The notes under the pieces: model-generated | Told to the model about the DNA's origin: nothing | Seen by the model: the letters and a program-made list of their open reading frames with translations, nothing else | The model's database searches: none | Made by a program: the position numbers and the translations under genes | NCBI GenBank assembly: GCA_023255615.1 | Contig: JAHFLI010000013.1 | Coordinates: 1-14,740, forward strand | Reading direction: 5' to 3' | From: Candidatus Woesearchaeota archaeon | GTDB taxonomy: Archaea; Nanobdellota; Nanobdellia; Woesearchaeales; JACQSR01 | Length of the DNA stretch: 14,740 nt | In this document: one piece after another, positions 11,742 through 14,740 of the stretch | Position numbering within the stretch: the first letter of the stretch is position 1 | Layout of the letters: every line of letters starts with the position of its first letter

Positions 11742-12323
11742 ATGAAACCGAAAGTTACAAAAAAGTACCTCACGTTGTCGATACAAAATTCACGACAGCG
11801 AGTATTGGAGGTTCTGTATCGATACCCGGAGAAAGAATTTAGTCTCTCAGATCTCGCAAAAGAGGCACGAGTCGCAAAACCGCATATCGGCGAATTTCTT
11901 AAGGAACTTTTGGAGCTTCAGTTTATTACTATCACCAAACTGACAAAGATCTGGCGTATTAGAGCGAATCAGGATAATATGAATTTCATTAAAAACAAGA
12001 TTACTTACAATCTCAACTTCGTCTATCAAAGCGGTTTAGTAGAGTATCTGCATGAGAGATATGAAAAACCGAAAGCGATCATACTATTCGGCAGCTTTAG
12101 AAAAGGAGAAGATTTTTCTACGTCAGATATTGACATTGCTATTGAATCTGATGAAGTGAAAGAATATAAGATTGTAAGACTGCCAGAACTAGATGATTTT
12201 GAAAAGACAATCCATCGTCGAATTCAGCTCTATTTTTTTAATCGAAAGCATATTGATATTCATGTATTCAATAATATTGCAAATGGGATTGTACTTATCG
12301 GCTTTCTTGAAGTAAAACCATGA
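11742..12323 (+). CDS. Winged-helix-MNT nucleotidyltransferase (antitoxin)
   Basis: A 193-residue two-domain protein. Residues about 16-75 are a winged helix (RQRVLEVLYRYPEKEFSLSD, then AKEARVAKPHIGEFLKELL). Residues about 108-190 are a minimal nucleotidyltransferase of the MNT type: ILFGSFRKGEDF then TSDIDIAI gives G117-S118 and the metal-binding pair D129/D131. The position of the third carboxylate found in active enzymes appears to be Q162 (RRIQLYFF). MNT proteins paired with HEPN toxins act as antitoxins, in characterised cases by adding AMP to the toxin; whether this one is active is uncertain given Q162. The gene overlaps the HEPN gene by four bases (ATGA). The N-terminal domain probably represses its own promoter. 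Confidence 0.8.
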   Translation: MKPKVTKKYLTLSIQNSRQRVLEVLYRYPEKEFSLSDLAKEARVAKPHIGEFLKELLELQFITITKLTKIWRIRANQDNMNFIKNKITYNLNFVYQSGLVEYLHERYEKPKAIILFGSFRKGEDFSTSDIDIAIESDEVKEYKIVRLPELDDFEKTIHRRIQLYFFNRKHIDIHVFNNIANGIVLIGFLEVKP

Positions 12324-12754
12324 AACAAGAGTTAATCGATCATTGGGTTCAGCGAGATTTTCTGAGAAAACGTTCCCTTGACAAAGAAAAAGTCAAGTCA
12401 ATGATTGAATATTCAGCGATAAATATGACTATTGTGAAATCCATCCCTCTCACTGATCAGAGTGCAATCTTAATATTTCGAGAAACATATGAATCTATTC
12501 GACAACTAGGAGATGCGCAATGGTGGCTTCTCGGATACGAACCGCGAAATCACGAAGTAAGTATGGAAATATTGAAAGAATTAGATATTAAAGAAAAGAT
12601 GCGTTTAAATCATTTGAGTCGGTTTAAGACTATACGTAATGATGCAAATTATCGTGGATTCAAAGTAACCATTTTCCAGGCCAAAGAGATTCTTGAATTT
12701 TGGGACAAATGTGCAGATGAAATACGAGTTTTACTTTTTAAGAAATTGGAATAG
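12320..12754 (+). CDS. HEPN-domain protein (toxin partner of MNT)
   Basis: A 144-residue all-helical protein in the position of the HEPN partner of an MNT gene. HEPN toxins are RNases with an R-x4-6-H motif near the start of the last helices. Here the corresponding segment is RFKTIRNDANYRGFKV, so R106-N107 is kept but the His position is Asn110/Tyr111. This RN-x-x-NY form occurs in archaeal HEPN relatives; whether it cleaves RNA is unclear. Helices I see run about 3-40, 47-70, 78-104 and 116-140. Start and stop are firm because of the ATGA overlap with the MNT gene. The operon ends convergently with the carboxyltransferase gene. Confidence 0.7.
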   Translation: MKQELIDHWVQRDFLRKRSLDKEKVKSMIEYSAINMTIVKSIPLTDQSAILIFRETYESIRQLGDAQWWLLGYEPRNHEVSMEILKELDIKEKMRLNHLSRFKTIRNDANYRGFKVTIFQAKEILEFWDKCADEIRVLLFKKLE

Positions 12755-12814
12755 TGCTGATTCCATGAAAAGATTGTCTCAACGAATCTTAAAAAAATTA
12801 TGAGAATGATTTAA

Positions 12815-14443
12815 TTAGTATTGTCTCATTAATGAACGGAATCCATTAATAATTTCTTTTCGTGCGTATTGTGGTTCAATTATTCTCACAAACCCGAGCT
12901 CTTCAGTTTTTCTCGCTGCAGCCACTTCATCTCTATACCTCTCAACAAGTTGAGATCTCAATCTATCTCTTCCCTCTCCTGCCATTTCTAATTCTCGTCG
13001 ATAAAGGAGGGGCACTGCACCCTCTGGTCCCATGACAGCAATCTGTGCCCACGGCAAAGCGAGATTGACAACATTATCACAAATGTGAGTTGATCCCATT
13101 ACATCATACGCACCACCATACGCTTTTCTGACGACAAGTGTTACCTTAGGAACAGTTGAAGATACATATGATTCACAAAATTGTGCACCATAACGAATAA
13201 TTCCTGTTCTTTCTTGTTCGACTCCAGGAATAAAGCCGGGAACATCAACTAACGTTAAAATAGGAATTCCATACATCTCACATAAATCAACAAATTCTCT
13301 CCCTTTGATACTTGATTTGACATCAAGACCACCACCGGTTGTTGCTTTTGGTTGATTTGCAACAATTCCGATAGGCATTCGATCCATCCGAGCAAATCCA
13401 ACGACAATTCCTGAAGGAAACCGAGTGCCTCCATTCCCCATCACGAAGCTCCCATAATTCTCATGTACTTCAAAGAAATCAGGAGATGAAATCCAACTTT
13501 TTCCTTTACTCTCGACGGGAAAACCTGAGTGATCAATTAATGTTTGGATGAGGAAACGAATATCATATTGAGCTCTGAAATTTTGCGCAACAGCAGTTCC
13601 TACTTCAGGAGTGAGACGGTCACAAACGTCGGTAGTGTTTACGGTGAGAAATCCATTTCCTCGTGTCGATGGAAGATAACTAATCGCCCGCCTCATTTGT
13701 TGAAGAAGTGCTTGATCAGACTTTGCGATAACGTAAGCAATTCCTGTTGTCTCGCTGTGAAGAGCTGCACTTCCAAGATCATCTTTACTGACATTCCCCA
13801 TTCCAACTGAAGATACTACTCCAGGCCCTGTCAAAAACATGTGACTCGAATTTTCTACCATGAATACCAAACCGCCCGTCAATGCAGGAGAATAGACAGC
13901 ACCACCAGAGCAGGATCCCATAACTGCATTTACTTGAGGAACTTTTCTTTTCAATCTCACATTCATTTTAAAAATTTCACCATAAGCAGCGAGAGAATCA
14001 ACACCTTCTTGGACGCGAGCTCCCCCTGAATGGTTTATGCCAACGATAATGCCCCCTTCAGAGTCCGCCATTCTCATGATATTCAGAACCTTGTTTGCAA
14101 ATGTTCGTCCAAGAGCACCACCCATAACAGTGTAATCATGACTAAATAGAAAAACTCGTCTGCCATCTACATTTCCATATCCAGTGATGACTCCATCGCC
14201 TAGAACTCTTTTTGGTCCCATACCAAAAGCAGTGCACGCAGATAAAACGACTCCATCAGTTTCAACAAAGGAACCTGGATCAAGAAGGGCCTCAATTCTA
14301 CCCCTCGGAGTCATCCAATCATTTTTTTGCATTTCTCCCCAAGTACTATCTGCAATGGGATGTTTGAGCTCTTCTTCGACAATGGCTTTTTCTAATCCCC
14401 CGACTCCAGTTAAAATCGTCATGAAACCGGCGGAATGATACAT
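12815..14443 (-). CDS. Acyl-CoA carboxylase carboxyltransferase (PccB-type)
   Basis: A 542-residue crotonase-fold carboxyltransferase that moves CO2 between biotin and propionyl-, acetyl- or methylmalonyl-CoA. The N-terminal half has the first oxyanion-hole block HSGGARVQEGVDSL (138-151) and VMGSCSGGAVYSP (174-186). The C-terminal half has KATTGGGLDVKSS, LVDVPGFIPGVEQE (398-411) and RKAYGGAYDVMGS (439-451), then IAVMGPEGAVPLLYRRE. Together these are the complete family signature. Length is slightly above the usual 510-530. The substrate-setting residue is not certain. No biotin carboxylase, biotin carrier or decarboxylase membrane subunit is in the window, so it could serve a carboxylase or a sodium-pumping decarboxylase. 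The TATA box at 14467-14476 fits a nearly leaderless transcript from this ATG. Confidence 0.9.
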   Translation of the reverse strand: MYHSAGFMTILTGVGGLEKAIVEEELKHPIADSTWGEMQKNDWMTPRGRIEALLDPGSFVETDGVVLSACTAFGMGPKRVLGDGVITGYGNVDGRRVFLFSHDYTVMGGALGRTFANKVLNIMRMADSEGGIIVGINHSGGARVQEGVDSLAAYGEIFKMNVRLKRKVPQVNAVMGSCSGGAVYSPALTGGLVFMVENSSHMFLTGPGVVSSVGMGNVSKDDLGSAALHSETTGIAYVIAKSDQALLQQMRRAISYLPSTRGNGFLTVNTTDVCDRLTPEVGTAVAQNFRAQYDIRFLIQTLIDHSGFPVESKGKSWISSPDFFEVHENYGSFVMGNGGTRFPSGIVVGFARMDRMPIGIVANQPKATTGGGLDVKSSIKGREFVDLCEMYGIPILTLVDVPGFIPGVEQERTGIIRYGAQFCESYVSSTVPKVTLVVRKAYGGAYDVMGSTHICDNVVNLALPWAQIAVMGPEGAVPLLYRRELEMAGEGRDRLRSQLVERYRDEVAAARKTEELGFVRIIEPQYARKEIINGFRSLMRQY

Positions 14444-14466
14444 TTCTTTTAAAGATATAGAGAATG

Positions 14467-14476
14467 AAATATATAC
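14467..14476 (-). promoter_or_regulatory. TATA box of the carboxyltransferase gene
   Basis: GTATATATTT on the minus strand, centred about 28 bases before the ATG at 14443; it predicts a transcript with at most a few leader bases. Confidence 0.6.
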
Positions 14477-14495
14477 AATGAATTCCTATTTTTTA

Positions 14496-14740
14496 TTATC
14501 GTTTTTCTTTTCTCGCAAAGAGATTATATCCCATAATCACAACAGCAACTGTATAAAACATAAACAGCATAATCAAATAGGCATCTGCAGTAACTGCTGT
14601 TGATTCTCCAACTAACTGATACAAAAAGACTGCACTTCCTTCTTTGATTCCTAAACCCGCAATCGTAATCGGAATAACAGAAATAACGGAAACAATCGCA
14701 TGAATCAGAAACACATTCAGATACGAAACTGAACTCCCTA
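14496..14740 (-). CDS. C-terminus of an AglD/UPF0104-type integral membrane protein
   Basis: The frame is open to the right edge of the window (about 80 residues visible) and ends at 14496; the apparent GTG at 14714 is internal. The visible part holds two hydrophobic helices with the segment VIPITIAGLGIKEGSAVFLYQLVG between and around them (ITIAGLGIKEG is the key block), then a final helix (LIMLFMFYTVAVVIMGYN) and a basic tail KEKR. P-I/S-I-x-GLG-I/V-R/K-E-G is the signature close to the end of the lysylphosphatidylglycerol synthase transmembrane / UPF0104 family, which in archaea includes AglD-like proteins and putative flippases often linked to glycosylation or lipid modification. Which role applies cannot be decided from this piece. 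Confidence 0.65.
   Translation of the reverse strand, partial: GSSVSYLNVFLIHAIVSVISVIPITIAGLGIKEGSAVFLYQLVGESTAVTADAYLIMLFMFYTVAVVIMGYNLFARKEKR

Noticed and set aside
13544..14438. Three + strand frames inside the carboxyltransferase gene
   Set aside because: They are antisense to a complete, strongly conserved carboxyltransferase and show no domain features.
1..14740. CRISPR array, rRNA or complete insertion sequence
   Set aside because: No regularly spaced repeats, rRNA-like blocks or intact transposase with terminal inverted repeats were seen on either strand.

Overview
The window looks archaeal. It is AT-rich. Most transcription units start 20-30 bases downstream of a TATA-like box with little or no leader (for example the boxes before the genes at 3780, 6629, 10091, 11742 and 14443). 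Genes are joined by ATGA stop/start overlaps. Several protein types are typically archaeal: DUF3368 PIN toxin with UPF0175 antitoxin, winged-helix/MNT plus HEPN pair, and an AglD-like membrane protein. A DPANN-type or other small-genome archaeon is plausible, but the window does not fix the lineage.

Layout. 1-1250 is a very AT-rich accessory stretch of small, unrecognised, often membrane-bound proteins on the + strand, with a possible zinc-ribbon (transposase-type) remnant on the - strand. 1293-3507 is a tightly coupled three-gene operon: a Panacea-like/UPF0175-like antitoxin, a DUF3368 PIN-domain toxin and a third, unrecognised 386-residue protein, each pair overlapping by four bases. 3780-6629 is metabolic: a GT4-type glycosyltransferase, convergent with a two-gene operon of an LsrF-like class I aldolase and a zinc alcohol dehydrogenase. 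6722-7969 encodes an unrecognised 415-residue soluble protein.

Convergent with that gene, at 7973-8087 (-), is an RNA gene that conventional annotation could miss. It is a class II tRNA with perfectly paired acceptor, D, anticodon, variable and T stems and anticodon CAG (Leu), but its T loop is 37 nt instead of 7. About 30 nt are therefore inserted, as an intron or a disruption. The discriminator base is G rather than the A expected for Leu.

8240-8934 is a second toxin-antitoxin pair (winged-helix antitoxin, RelE/ParE-like toxin). It is divergent from a small HExxH metallopeptidase (9132-9509). A secreted, membrane-anchored small protein (9579-10091) and a B12-binding/radical SAM enzyme (10198-11607) follow on the - strand. 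A third module, winged-helix-MNT nucleotidyltransferase plus HEPN protein (11742-12754), has a perfect 16-bp palindrome between its TATA box and start codon. The window ends with an acyl-CoA carboxylase carboxyltransferase (12815-14443) and the C-terminus of an AglD/UPF0104-type integral membrane protein.

The best candidates for something undescribed are the T-loop-interrupted tRNA and the third gene of the PIN operon. No CRISPR array, rRNA or intact insertion sequence was seen.
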